Source: SZUA-217 sp964194555 (lineage in GTDB: Bacteria; Actinomycetota; Acidimicrobiia; Spongiisociales; ZC4RG35). From it: a stretch of DNA of 11,193 bases. The stretch lies in NCBI GenBank assembly GCA_964194555.1, contig CAXMMT010000079.1:1-11193 (forward strand). Reading direction: 5' to 3'. Numbering within the stretch: position 1 is the stretch's first letter; every line of letters begins with the position of its first letter. Under the pieces are notes generated by a model. It saw only the letters and a program-made list of their open reading frames with translations. It was not told where the DNA came from and did no database searches. Positions 1-6,627 of the stretch are shown here, piece after piece. Both the position numbers and the translations under genes were made by a program.

Positions 1-261
1 TACGTCGGTCCTGCTCACCGAACCAAGTGGGCGGTCCTCGAAGTAGGGGAGCGCATGGTTCAGCATTAGCGACTCGGCCGTCGCTCGGGTCGACGGAGCT
101 AGATGGACCCGAGCCGCCATGTATGTCGGAGTCCACTCACCGAAGGTTGTCTTGGCGAGGCGAGGGTCGGTCCACTCTCCCCGCAGCCGATCAGCCTCTT
201 GAGAAGCGAGCCACCGTTCAGCGTCAGTGGTGTCACACATATGTCCGGAACGATCTGTCAC
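1..261 (-). CDS. Tyrosine recombinase / phage integrase, N-terminal part (cut by left window edge)
   Basis: Read on the minus strand, this frame is open from a GTG at 261 (or the ATG at 240) to base 1 and continues outside the window. It contains DAERWLASQEADRLRGEW, then TFGEWTPTYMAARVHLAPST and ending NHALPYFEDRPLGSVSRTDV. This is the typical pattern of the inter-domain segment and SAM-like core-binding domain of actinobacterial phage integrases, which bind att DNA. The catalytic domain (R..HxxR..Y) would lie beyond the left edge. The usual first 40 or so residues (arm-binding part, typically ending in a stretch like SRTFRTKxDAERWL) are missing in this frame, because a TGA lies just upstream of the GTG. 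Another frame reads GDRSFRTYV immediately before, which would fit that segment, so a frameshift or degraded 5' end is possible. The family call is fairly firm; the start and integrity are not. Confidence 0.72.
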   Translation of the reverse strand, partial: MTDRSGHMCDTTDAERWLASQEADRLRGEWTDPRLAKTTFGEWTPTYMAARVHLAPSTRATAESLMLNHALPYFEDRPLGSVSRTDV

Positions 262-462
262 CGATCACCCCGGAGGAAATAACAGATCCCGTTAATACAA
301 GTTGCGAGCCCATCTCTGGTCTTCGTTTTCGATTTGTTACGGACTTATGAAGGTCAGAGCGATCCACGCACGCAGCACGGAGTCCCGTCGAAGTGGTCCG
401 TAAAGACGGCTCGGACACGCCAACGCCGCTCTTGGCATGTCGCCGCGCATGAACCAGGATTA
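262..462. other. Non-coding gap between integrase fragment and ABC ATPase gene
   Basis: About 200 bases with no frame I would call a gene and no tRNA-like cloverleaf or clear attachment repeat that I can see. It lies immediately upstream of the integrase fragment (transcribed leftward) and downstream of the ABC ATPase stop. If the integrase was once longer, its decayed 5' end would fall in the left part of this stretch. Confidence 0.4.
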
Positions 463-1686
463 TTAGGGAGATACAAGCTGTTCGGCGCCGATTCGATGGC
501 CGGTCTCTGCATCGAAGAAGTGGAGCATGGCGGTGTCGACGATCAGATCCACTGATTCGCCTCTCTTCACTCGTGCGTCGGGGCTGACTCTGGCGATGAA
601 CTTGGATGTTTGGCCCAACGACGAGACGGTTTGACCGGTGTCTGCCAACAGTTCCTCAATGTCGGGTGTTACTACCGGGGGCCGCTTGCGGGAAAAATGA
701 ACAAATGTCTCGGCACCCAAGATTTCAGTGGCTTCCACGTCGATCCGTATCGTCCGTTCATCGTCTGGACCAGCCACAGCCGCAGCTTCCATCGAGTGGG
801 GCCGGATCCCGATCACTAGCTCTTCATTCATCCGGCTTTCGATTCCGGGATGTAAGTCGAGGGCGCGCTTGTCGACTTTGATCTCATAGTCGCCGGCCTT
901 CACCCAGACCTCTTGGTCCCGGCTCTCTAATGTGGCATAGAGAAGGTTCATCGCCGGACTGCCAATGAAACCCGCCACAAAAAGATTGACTGGAGCATCA
1001 AAAAGCTCAGTCGGTGGACCGACCTGTTGGAGGTTGTAAGGACGGGCCGCGGACACTGGTCTGAGAACTGCGACACGATCACCGAGGGTCATCGCCTCCA
1101 CCTGATCGTGAGTGACGTACACAGTCGTGGTCTCCAGCCTTGCGCTCAGACGCTCGAGCTCGGCCCTCATCTGCACCCTGAGTTTGGCGTCCAAGTTCGA
1201 CAGCGGCTCGTCCATCAAGAATGCGGCAGGCTCACGGACAATCGCCCGGCCCATCGCTACCCGCTGCCTCTGACCGCCAGACAATGCTTTCGGCCTTCGG
1301 TCCAAGAATTCGGTGATCTCCAGAATCTCTGCCGCTTCAGCCACCCGACGGGTGATTTCACTCTTCTTGAACTTCTGCATTTTTAGGCCAAATGACATAT
1401 TGTCCCGAACCGACATGTGCGGGTACAGGGCATAGTTCTGAAACACCATCGCAATGTCACGGTCCTTCGGCTGGAGATCGTTGACAACGCGGTCGCCAAT
1501 CGAGATCGTCCCTTCGGTAATCTCCTCCAAGCCGGCGATCATTCGTAGTGCGGTCGTTTTGCCGCAGCCCGAGGGTCCAACGAGAACAAGGAACTCGCTA
1601 TCCCGGATCGTCAAATCAAGGTCACCCACAGCGCGGGTCCCATCCGGGTAGATCTTCCCAATACCGTCAAGGGTTATCTGAGACAT
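463..1686 (-). CDS. Carbohydrate ABC transporter ATP-binding protein (MalK/UgpC/MsmX type)
   Basis: This is a 407-residue ATPase that would energise an importer of the CUT1 sugar or glycerol-3-phosphate class on the cytoplasmic face of the membrane. All nucleotide-binding motifs are visible: Walker A GPSGCGKT at about 37-44, Q-loop Gln83 in VFQNYALYPHM, signature LSGGQ at 135-139, Walker B AFLMDEP at 155-161, and the switch His193 in VTHDQVEAM. The line NLFVAGFIGSPAMN (about 234-247) opens the C-terminal regulatory OB/TOBE region that marks the MalK/UgpC subfamily. Total length is close to the usual 360-400. The ATG at 1686 follows a good GAAGGAG ribosome site. After the D-loop region, VLRPVSAARPYNLQQVG replaces the shorter usual linker (VxRxGxxQQVG), a small insertion of about six residues. 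No permease or solute-binding gene is next to it, so it is an orphan here. It may serve permeases encoded elsewhere, as MsmX-type ATPases do. Confidence 0.93.
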   Translation of the reverse strand: MSQITLDGIGKIYPDGTRAVGDLDLTIRDSEFLVLVGPSGCGKTTALRMIAGLEEITEGTISIGDRVVNDLQPKDRDIAMVFQNYALYPHMSVRDNMSFGLKMQKFKKSEITRRVAEAAEILEITEFLDRRPKALSGGQRQRVAMGRAIVREPAAFLMDEPLSNLDAKLRVQMRAELERLSARLETTTVYVTHDQVEAMTLGDRVAVLRPVSAARPYNLQQVGPPTELFDAPVNLFVAGFIGSPAMNLLYATLESRDQEVWVKAGDYEIKVDKRALDLHPGIESRMNEELVIGIRPHSMEAAAVAGPDDERTIRIDVEATEILGAETFVHFSRKRPPVVTPDIEELLADTGQTVSSLGQTSKFIARVSPDARVKRGESVDLIVDTAMLHFFDAETGHRIGAEQLVSP

Positions 1687-1861
1687 CCAACTCCTTCAAG
1701 AAAGCGAAAACTGGCTCCAAGATACCTAGATGGTCAAAATCTTGGTAGGCGCCGAAGTTCAGCCTGGGCGAAATGGGAACTTCGTGCATTATATACAATC
1801 CGAGATGGCCAGGCGGCGAGCGAGATACGTTCTCTGGTACAGGACATATTGTAGGCCCGCG
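1687..1861. promoter_or_regulatory. Leader/promoter region of the ABC ATPase gene, with TATAAT on the minus strand
   Basis: Between the broken GlcG-like gene and the ATPase start is a relatively AT-rich stretch. The minus strand has a perfect TATAAT (1793-1788) in otherwise GC-rich DNA, roughly 100 bases ahead of the ATG at 1686. That would leave a leader of about 95 bases. No good TTGACA-like -35 is seen at 17 bases spacing, so the promoter call is tentative. The ribosome site GAAGGAG ends four bases before the start codon. Confidence 0.3.
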
Positions 1862-2301
1862 CCATTGGGGATTCTGGCCGACATCGGCCTCAAGATCCGC
1901 TGCCGTGACTCCCGCCGCCGCACGAACTTCGTAGTTCAGAGACATCGCCTGGCACTCCAACGGCACCCAAGATGTCGCCGTCGGCGTCGCGGATGGTGAC
2001 CTTGCCGGGAGCGCAACAAGACGGCTATCCGAGATCTCCGAATGAGCACCGACGAAGACACGCAGGTTCTTGGCCCGCTCGTATCCCAACCGGCTGGGCA
2101 GCCCCATGCCGAGCGCCCCCAAGCCTTGGCGTAGGCGATCTGAGGTCTGAGAAACTCGGACCCGTCCTCGCGCTTCATTGCGATCGGATGCCCGCCGTCA
2201 TCCAGTACTACCACCGTCAGCCGCCCAAGTTCGAGATCGCGACCCCTTGCAAGCGCCGCATCGATGGGGGTGTTGGCTTTGGCGAGAGTCGGCTTCCGCA
2301 A
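1862..2301 (-). pseudogene. GlcG/HbpS-family (heme-binding-protein-like) pseudogene with three indels
   Basis: Reading frames on the minus strand match the intact GlcG-like protein encoded at 6021-6476 along its whole length, but in pieces. The first piece starts at TTG 2301 and includes GRDLELGRLTVVVLDDGG and MKREDGSEFLRPQIAYAKAWG. Aligned to the intact gene, one base is missing in the C5 run at 2116-2120, after which ALGMGLPSRLGYERAKNLRV follows in the next frame. A second base is missing near 2005-2010, after ...RLVALP, and GKVTIRDADGDILGAVGV follows in the third frame. Two bases are missing near 1931-1936, and the last piece ends VGQNPQW. The reading frame then has no stop where the intact gene ends and runs into the ATPase gene. 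Many differences from the intact copy are at third codon positions, so this is a diverged paralog or transferred copy that was once functional, not a fresh duplicate. The family (COG3193, PF03928) binds heme or unknown small ligands. Confidence 0.85.
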
Positions 2302-2718
2302 GCAGAGCCATCCTCAATAGCCGTAGTTAACGAAACTCGGCGACAGCTCGGGGCTCGACGATGTCGCGCTTTTCGAGGCGACGGACCAGCGGATCGGGTA
2401 GCCGAGATTGGGCGAACGTAGTCGTCCTGAACTACTCCCGAATGCCGGGATGGGGAAGTTCTCTGAATGGCCGGTCTCTCGCTCCACGATGCGGCGTCCT
2501 ATCGCCTGTGGGTCGAGAGTCGATCGAAGAGGCGGTCCAACCAGGTGAGAATGAGCCGTATTACCACCGGGGAAGCGACTATTCGGTGGCGCCCACCCGG
2601 TGCGGCACGCAAAAGGGTATCGGCGCTGGATTATGACCATGTGACGTCCACCCGGATCGAGAAGGAGCCGAAAGTTCCGTAGGATCAAGGCTATGCAAAC
2701 CCCGGACCAGGAGGAGAA
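2302..2718. other. 417-base stretch with no recognisable intact gene; possibly decayed coding DNA
   Basis: No frame gives a protein I recognise. On the minus strand, short protein-like pieces occur in different frames, for example STLDPQAIGRRIVERE (within about 2480-2540) and LPDPLVRRLEKRDIVEP (within about 2350-2405). The second is broken by a stop just upstream. This could be the remains of a gene that stood ahead of the decayed GlcG-like copy, but I cannot assign a family. The right end carries the ribosome site and presumably the promoter of the dehydrogenase gene at 2719. No clear -35/-10 pair was found. Confidence 0.4.
2706..2718 (+). promoter_or_regulatory. Strong ribosome binding site of the dehydrogenase gene
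   Basis: The sequence CCAGGAGGAGAA directly ahead of ATG 2719 contains AGGAGG with about six bases spacing. It fixes the start of the 3-hydroxyisobutyrate-dehydrogenase-family gene and is the strongest Shine-Dalgarno match in the window. Confidence 0.75.
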
Positions 2719-3600
2719 ATGGACCGAGTCGGACTGGTTGGGCTCGGGATCATGGGCACGGCTTACACTCACAACCTGTTGAAAGCGGGGTTCGGAGTTA
2801 CCGGCTTCGACATCGAACCGGTCCGTCGGAAGGCTATGGAAGAAGCGGGAGGCCTGCCTACCGAATCTGCCGCCGCAGTTGCCGCCTACTCAGACGTCGT
2901 CCTTATTGCCTTGCCCTCTGTGTCTGCTCTCGAGGAAGCAGTCGAAGGAGAAGGCGGGCTCGACAAGGGCGGCCACAGCGACCTCGTCGTCGTAGAGATG
3001 AGCACCTTCCCCCTCCAAGCGAAGAAACGTGCCCGCGCCGCGCTTCGATCTGTTGGAGTAACCATGCTCGATGCCCCGGTCAGCGGCACGGGTCTCCAAG
3101 CAGAGGCCGCAGAAATCGTCATCTACGCCAGCGGCGACACCACCGCCCTCGACCAGGTCCGACCGGTCCTCGACGCCATTGCCAAAGTCACCTTCGACCT
3201 CGGGAGCTTCGGCAACGGTTCGAAGATGAAATTCGTGGCCAACTTGCTTGTCTCGGTCCACAACCTCGCGACCGCCGAGGCGTTCGTTTTGGGGATGAAA
3301 GGTGGGCTGGACCCGCAACAGATTCTCGATGTGGTTTCCGCCGGAGTTGGGAGTTCGAGAATCTTTGAGATCCGAGGACCGATGATGGTCGAAGACGCCT
3401 ACCCGCCCGCCGCCAAACTCAAGATGTTCATCAAGGACATCGACGTCATCGGTGATTTTGGTCGCGATCTAGGAGTCCCAACACCACTCCTTGATGCGAG
3501 TCTTCCGTGGTACGAGGAGGCGGTTGAGCAGGACCTCGGTGACTTCGATGCAGCGGCTCTTGCCCGGTTGTTGGAAGCGAAGGCCGGCTTCGCTCGTTGA
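2719..3600 (+). CDS. NAD(P)-dependent 3-hydroxyisobutyrate dehydrogenase-family oxidoreductase
   Basis: A 293-residue beta-hydroxyacid dehydrogenase, the family of 3-hydroxyisobutyrate dehydrogenase, tartronate semialdehyde reductase and 6-phosphogluconate dehydrogenase. These oxidise a beta-hydroxy acid to its semialdehyde or do the reverse. The N-terminal Rossmann fold begins VGLVGLGIMG (GxGxxG at 8-13). Asp31 at the end of the second strand (GFDIEP) points to NAD rather than NADP. The substrate-binding loop DAPVSG is at 118-123, with Thr instead of the usual Gly after it. The catalytic helix GNGSKMKFVANLL holds Lys171 and Asn175. The C-terminal helical domain carries KDIDVIGDFGRDLGVPTPLL, also typical. 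Length is normal. The start is fixed by AGGAGG just upstream. It converges with the Gfo/Idh gene, whose stop is four bases away. The true substrate cannot be told; lactaldehyde, hydroxyisobutyrate or an aldarate-derived acid are all possible. Confidence 0.9.
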   Translation: MDRVGLVGLGIMGTAYTHNLLKAGFGVTGFDIEPVRRKAMEEAGGLPTESAAAVAAYSDVVLIALPSVSALEEAVEGEGGLDKGGHSDLVVVEMSTFPLQAKKRARAALRSVGVTMLDAPVSGTGLQAEAAEIVIYASGDTTALDQVRPVLDAIAKVTFDLGSFGNGSKMKFVANLLVSVHNLATAEAFVLGMKGGLDPQQILDVVSAGVGSSRIFEIRGPMMVEDAYPPAAKLKMFIKDIDVIGDFGRDLGVPTPLLDASLPWYEEAVEQDLGDFDAAALARLLEAKAGFAR

Positions 3601-3604
3601 CTGC

Positions 3605-4597
3605 CTATCGGAACTCCGCTACGGCTTCGGCGCATCCAGACTCGCTTGAAGCCATAGCCGCTTCGAGAACCGCAACAACTTCGAGGCCTTCTGGCCCCCC
3701 AGTCTCGGGTTTCGTCTCGCCACGAATTGCCATCACGAACTCACTGAGCTCGTCAGCGATGGTGTCGATGATCTCTACGGATTGCTCACTACGGAACTGT
3801 TCTTGTGGAGCCTGGAAATAGAACCGGGTGCCGTCGTCGTCATTGATCGCGGCGCCTTTGGTTCCTCGAACGGCCACCGAGGTGGCGCGAGGGACCACGA
3901 ACGAAGTCCCCAGATAACCCAAGGGACCTGAGTCGAACTCAAAGACGATGGATGTGGCATGGTCGATGGGTGGCGTCTCCAGTATCGCTTTGCTGAACGC
4001 AAACACGCACTTGATCGGCCCCAACAAGTAGACCATCGTGTCGATCATGTGGACCCCGAGACTGGTCATTCCGCCCAGGGGGCTTTCGGTGCTATCCGCC
4101 CTCCAGTAGTCGGGATCGAAGCCGAGAGCCTTGGGAATCGACTGATAGGTATCGATCATCGTCACGGTCCCCAGCTTCCCGGTCTCGATGAGCTCTTTCA
4201 AGCGCCGGTTGGCCGGCTGACGCCGTTTGTTATGGCCGACCTGGAGAACGATTCCGACTTCTTCGGCGGCCGTAACAGCCCGCCTGGCGGAAGAAACCGT
4301 CAGGGCGAGCGGCTTTTCAACGAATACATGCTTACCGGCCTCGGCCGCCGCCACGATCAGGTCGGCGTGGGTCGTGTGTGGTGTGGCCAGAAGGACACCG
4401 TCGACGTCGGGGGCCTCGAGGACTTGGTCAAAACTCTCAAAAGCCCGGCCGCCGTGTTGGTCGGTGAAGGCTTCCCTGGACTCGACAGTCCGGGCATACG
4501 CGCCAGCAGACTCCGCACCTCCGGCTATCGCTGCTTCAGCCAGGACGGTGCCCCACCATCCCACGCCAACAGAAGCCAATCGCACCTTGTCAATCAT
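3605..4597 (-). CDS. Gfo/Idh/MocA-family NAD(P)-dependent oxidoreductase
   Basis: A 330-residue cytoplasmic oxidoreductase of the glucose-fructose oxidoreductase / inositol 2-dehydrogenase / MocA family, which acts on sugars, inositols or related ring alcohols. The Rossmann nucleotide motif GVGWWG is at 11-16. The family signature EKPLALT (Glu94-Lys95-Pro96) supplies the cofactor-contacting lysine. GGMTSLGVHMIDTMVYLLG (about 175-193) holds the Asp186 and His183 of the usual HxxD active-site helix. I chose the ATG at 4597, which follows AAGGTGAG at good spacing and starts the Rossmann strand two residues in. The frame stays open upstream to 4645, but those 16 residues look unnatural. It is the last gene of the leftward run after the cyclic amidohydrolase, with a 69-base gap, so probably co-transcribed. 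It ends four bases from the convergent dehydrogenase, leaving no room for a separate terminator. Confidence 0.9.
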   Translation of the reverse strand: MIDKVRLASVGVGWWGTVLAEAAIAGGAESAGAYARTVESREAFTDQHGGRAFESFDQVLEAPDVDGVLLATPHTTHADLIVAAAEAGKHVFVEKPLALTVSSARRAVTAAEEVGIVLQVGHNKRRQPANRRLKELIETGKLGTVTMIDTYQSIPKALGFDPDYWRADSTESPLGGMTSLGVHMIDTMVYLLGPIKCVFAFSKAILETPPIDHATSIVFEFDSGPLGYLGTSFVVPRATSVAVRGTKGAAINDDDGTRFYFQAPQEQFRSEQSVEIIDTIADELSEFVMAIRGETKPETGGPEGLEVVAVLEAAMASSESGCAEAVAEFR

Positions 4598-4666
4598 TGT
4601 CGTGGTCTCACCTTCGATGTGTAGATAGAGGCGCTGTGAATACATATGGGTCCACCCAACCCAGAA

Positions 4667-6016
4667 TCATCCCGATTCGGCCCCTGCCCCGGGGACAAAG
4701 CGGCCGTCTCGCCCATCGATCGGGCTTCGATCCGAAGCGATCAAACGGCCCCGGAGATAGGCGGCATGGACGCGGCCGATCAGCTTCCGCCCCGTGTACG
4801 GAGACCAGCCCGCCTTTGAGATTACATCATGGTCCGACACCGTCCAGGATCTCTCTTCGTCAACCAGCACCAGGTCGGCGTCAGCGCCGACACCCAGATG
4901 CCCCTTGCGGGGAAAGAGGCCGTAGCGTTTTGCCGGCGCCTCCGAATACACCCTCACCACATCCTCCAGGGTAAGCCGCCTCCGATGGACTGCATCGAAC
5001 AGAAAGGGTGTTGTGGTATCCAGACCAGGAAGCCCGAAGGGTGAGTCCCAAATCCCATGCTGTTTCTGCTGACGGGTTGACGGGGCGTGGTCGGTGGATA
5101 CATGGTTCAGAACCCCGGTGCGCAACAGGTCCCACATCTTCTCCTCGTCGGCATCGGACCGGCTTCGCGTAGGTGGGGTGAACTTGCGGAGTGGGCCCTC
5201 GGTGAGGACTTCGTCCTCCCGGAGGGCGAAGTACTGGGGACAGGCCTCGGCAACTAGATCGGCGCCTCTCCCCCGAGCTTCGGTGATGATGTCGGCCACC
5301 GATGGACTGCTGACATGAGCGATGGTTGCTCGTGCTCCGGTGCGCTCAGCAAGGGAAGCCGCCACCGCGACCGCAGCCTCCTCAGCTTCAAGAGTGCGCC
5401 ATTCATTGAGAATTCCGTTGTCGTTTCTCCCCTGCTCACGCAGCTTTGCTTCTGCGTCGGCAGTCATGGTCTCATCTTCGCAATGAATGAGACACACCCC
5501 ACCGAATGAAGCCATGGCGGCGAGGGCTTCTTCGAGGCGGGCAGCGTCGAGACCCGGAACTCCGTGGGTCGTGCAGGTGAATATCTTGAAGAACGTCGCG
5601 CCGGCTTCCCAAAGGGCACCAAGGTCGTCGATGCGGTCGGGCCAGGTGTGCGCGGCCAGTCCGAAGTCGACGTTAGATCGGCCTTCGAGGTACGCGAGTT
5701 TCTGGCTCAGGTCGGCAACACTGCGCACCGGGTTGGCATGGGTGTGCTCGACGATCGTGGTGACTCCTGCCGCAGCGGCTGCCGCCGTCCCCCTCGGAAA
5801 GTCCTCCCGGTCGGTTGCCCCCGGATCCATGAGGTGGACATGGGTGTCCACCATCCCGGGAAGAACGCTCAACCCTGTGGCGTCCACGACCTGATCGGCC
5901 TGCTCATCCTGATCACCGACGTGAACGATCCGTCCGTCAGAAACGTAGATATGGGCACCGTGACGGCCGCGAGCAGACACCACGGTTCCGCCCTTGATTG
6001 CCAGCTCGGTGTTCAC
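4667..6016 (-). CDS. Cyclic amidohydrolase (dihydroorotase / allantoinase / hydantoinase type)
   Basis: A 449-residue metal-dependent hydrolase that opens a cyclic amide or ureide ring; candidates are allantoin, hydantoins, dihydropyrimidines or dihydroorotate. All metal ligands of the binuclear family are in place: His59 and His61 (DTHVHLMDPG), carbamylated Lys144 (FFKIFTCTTHG), His178 (CLIHCED), His234 (ATIAHVSS) and the catalytic Asp309 (NHVSTDHAPS). The N-terminal beta-sandwich strand (LAIKGGTVV) and the C-terminal GxxGVGADADLVLVD are also typical. I chose the GTG at 6016, four bases after the stop of the GlcG-like gene. The frame is open back to 6160, but that part only overlaps the GlcG-like gene out of frame and has no family resemblance. 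EACPQYF stands where allantoinases usually have ExCPHYL. The tight spacing implies translational coupling with the GlcG-like gene. Subfamily is uncertain; I lean to allantoinase-like. Confidence 0.9.
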   Translation of the reverse strand: MNTELAIKGGTVVSARGRHGAHIYVSDGRIVHVGDQDEQADQVVDATGLSVLPGMVDTHVHLMDPGATDREDFPRGTAAAAAAGVTTIVEHTHANPVRSVADLSQKLAYLEGRSNVDFGLAAHTWPDRIDDLGALWEAGATFFKIFTCTTHGVPGLDAARLEEALAAMASFGGVCLIHCEDETMTADAEAKLREQGRNDNGILNEWRTLEAEEAAVAVAASLAERTGARATIAHVSSPSVADIITEARGRGADLVAEACPQYFALREDEVLTEGPLRKFTPPTRSRSDADEEKMWDLLRTGVLNHVSTDHAPSTRQQKQHGIWDSPFGLPGLDTTTPFLFDAVHRRRLTLEDVVRVYSEAPAKRYGLFPRKGHLGVGADADLVLVDEERSWTVSDHDVISKAGWSPYTGRKLIGRVHAAYLRGRLIASDRSPIDGRDGRFVPGAGAESG

Positions 6017-6020
6017 CGGG

Positions 6021-6476
6021 TCAGGCTCGAGCCCAGTCCGGGTTCTGCCCGAAGTCGGGCTGGAGGCCGGCAGCTTCGACTCCGGCGACAGCACAAACTT
6101 CGTCAGGCTCGGAGACATCGCCCGATACCCCCACCGCGCCCATGATGAGACCTTCGTCATCTCGAATGATTACCCCTCCGGGCAGCGCGACCAGGCGGCC
6201 ACCAGAGATCTCGGAGAGCGCTCCCATGAAGACAGGGAGCTTCTTGGCACGCTCGTAGAGCAAGCGACTTGGCAGACCCATGCCGAGCGCTCCCCACGCT
6301 TTGGCTTTAGCGATCTCGGGACGCATGAACTCCGAGCCGTCTTCGCGCTTCATTGCAATCGGATTTCCACCGTCATCGAGCACGACCACCGACAGCCTTC
6401 CCAGGTCGAGGTCGCGGCCTTTGGCGAGCGCCGCGTCAATGATGACATCGGCCTCGGCGAGCGTGAGCTTTCTCAT
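6021..6476 (-). CDS. GlcG/HbpS-family heme-binding-like protein
   Basis: A 151-residue single-domain protein of COG3193 (GlcG, HbpS, PduO C-terminal-like). The known members are small alpha/beta proteins that oligomerise and can bind heme or corrinoid. Many sit beside catabolic operons with no proven role. Typical features are LTLAEADVIIDAALAKGRD at the N-terminus, LSVVVLDDGGNPIAMKREDG, FMRPEIAKAKAWGALGMG and GGRLVALPGGVIIRDDEG, followed by the Gly-rich GAVGVSGD. There is no signal peptide, so it is cytoplasmic. GGAG lies five bases upstream of the ATG at 6476, which supports the start. It is the first gene of a leftward run and ends four bases before the cyclic amidohydrolase start, so the two are probably made together. 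A broken homolog lies at 1862-2301. Function in this pathway is unknown; substrate or cofactor binding is only a guess. Confidence 0.9.
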   Translation of the reverse strand: MRKLTLAEADVIIDAALAKGRDLDLGRLSVVVLDDGGNPIAMKREDGSEFMRPEIAKAKAWGALGMGLPSRLLYERAKKLPVFMGALSEISGGRLVALPGGVIIRDDEGLIMGAVGVSGDVSEPDEVCAVAGVEAAGLQPDFGQNPDWARA

Positions 6477-6627
6477 CGTGTCTCCATTTCGTTCGGCAAC
6501 AGTACCCGACCGTTGCTCGGTCCTCTAGGATGAACGGTCTCTGGGTCAGCTTCCCGCCGTGCCAGACCGCCGAGATGGTGATCTCCCGATTGGGGTCCGC
6601 GGGCGAGACCGACAGGTTTGGTGATCA
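6477..6627. promoter_or_regulatory. Divergent intergenic region between the GlcG-like operon and the MFS gene
   Basis: This 151-base stretch must carry the start signals for both the leftward GlcG-like operon and the rightward MFS gene. The minus-strand ribosome site (TGGAGAC) is clear. I do not see convincing -35/-10 pairs on either strand. One minus-strand frame (about 6621-6499) reads like the tail of an amidohydrolase, so part of the gap may be leftover coding DNA rather than dedicated regulatory sequence. Confidence 0.35.

Noticed and set aside
27..350. Plus-strand 107-codon open frame opposite the integrase fragment
   Set aside because: It shows no protein family features, and the opposite strand clearly encodes an integrase domain.
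2314..2772. Minus-strand 152-codon open frame overlapping the dehydrogenase start
   Set aside because: Its first part is antisense to the intact dehydrogenase and its ribosome site. The remainder has low-complexity, Pro/Ser/Arg-rich content with no recognised domain as a whole; only short pieces look protein-like.
3959..4624. Long plus-strand open frame (221 codons) inside the Gfo/Idh gene
   Set aside because: It is a mirror frame of a well-conserved gene on the minus strand and shows no features of its own.
6017..6160. N-terminal extension of the cyclic amidohydrolase back to 6160
   Set aside because: These 48 codons overlap the conserved GlcG-like gene out of frame and precede the normal family start (LAIKGGTVV). 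GTG 6016 is the better start.
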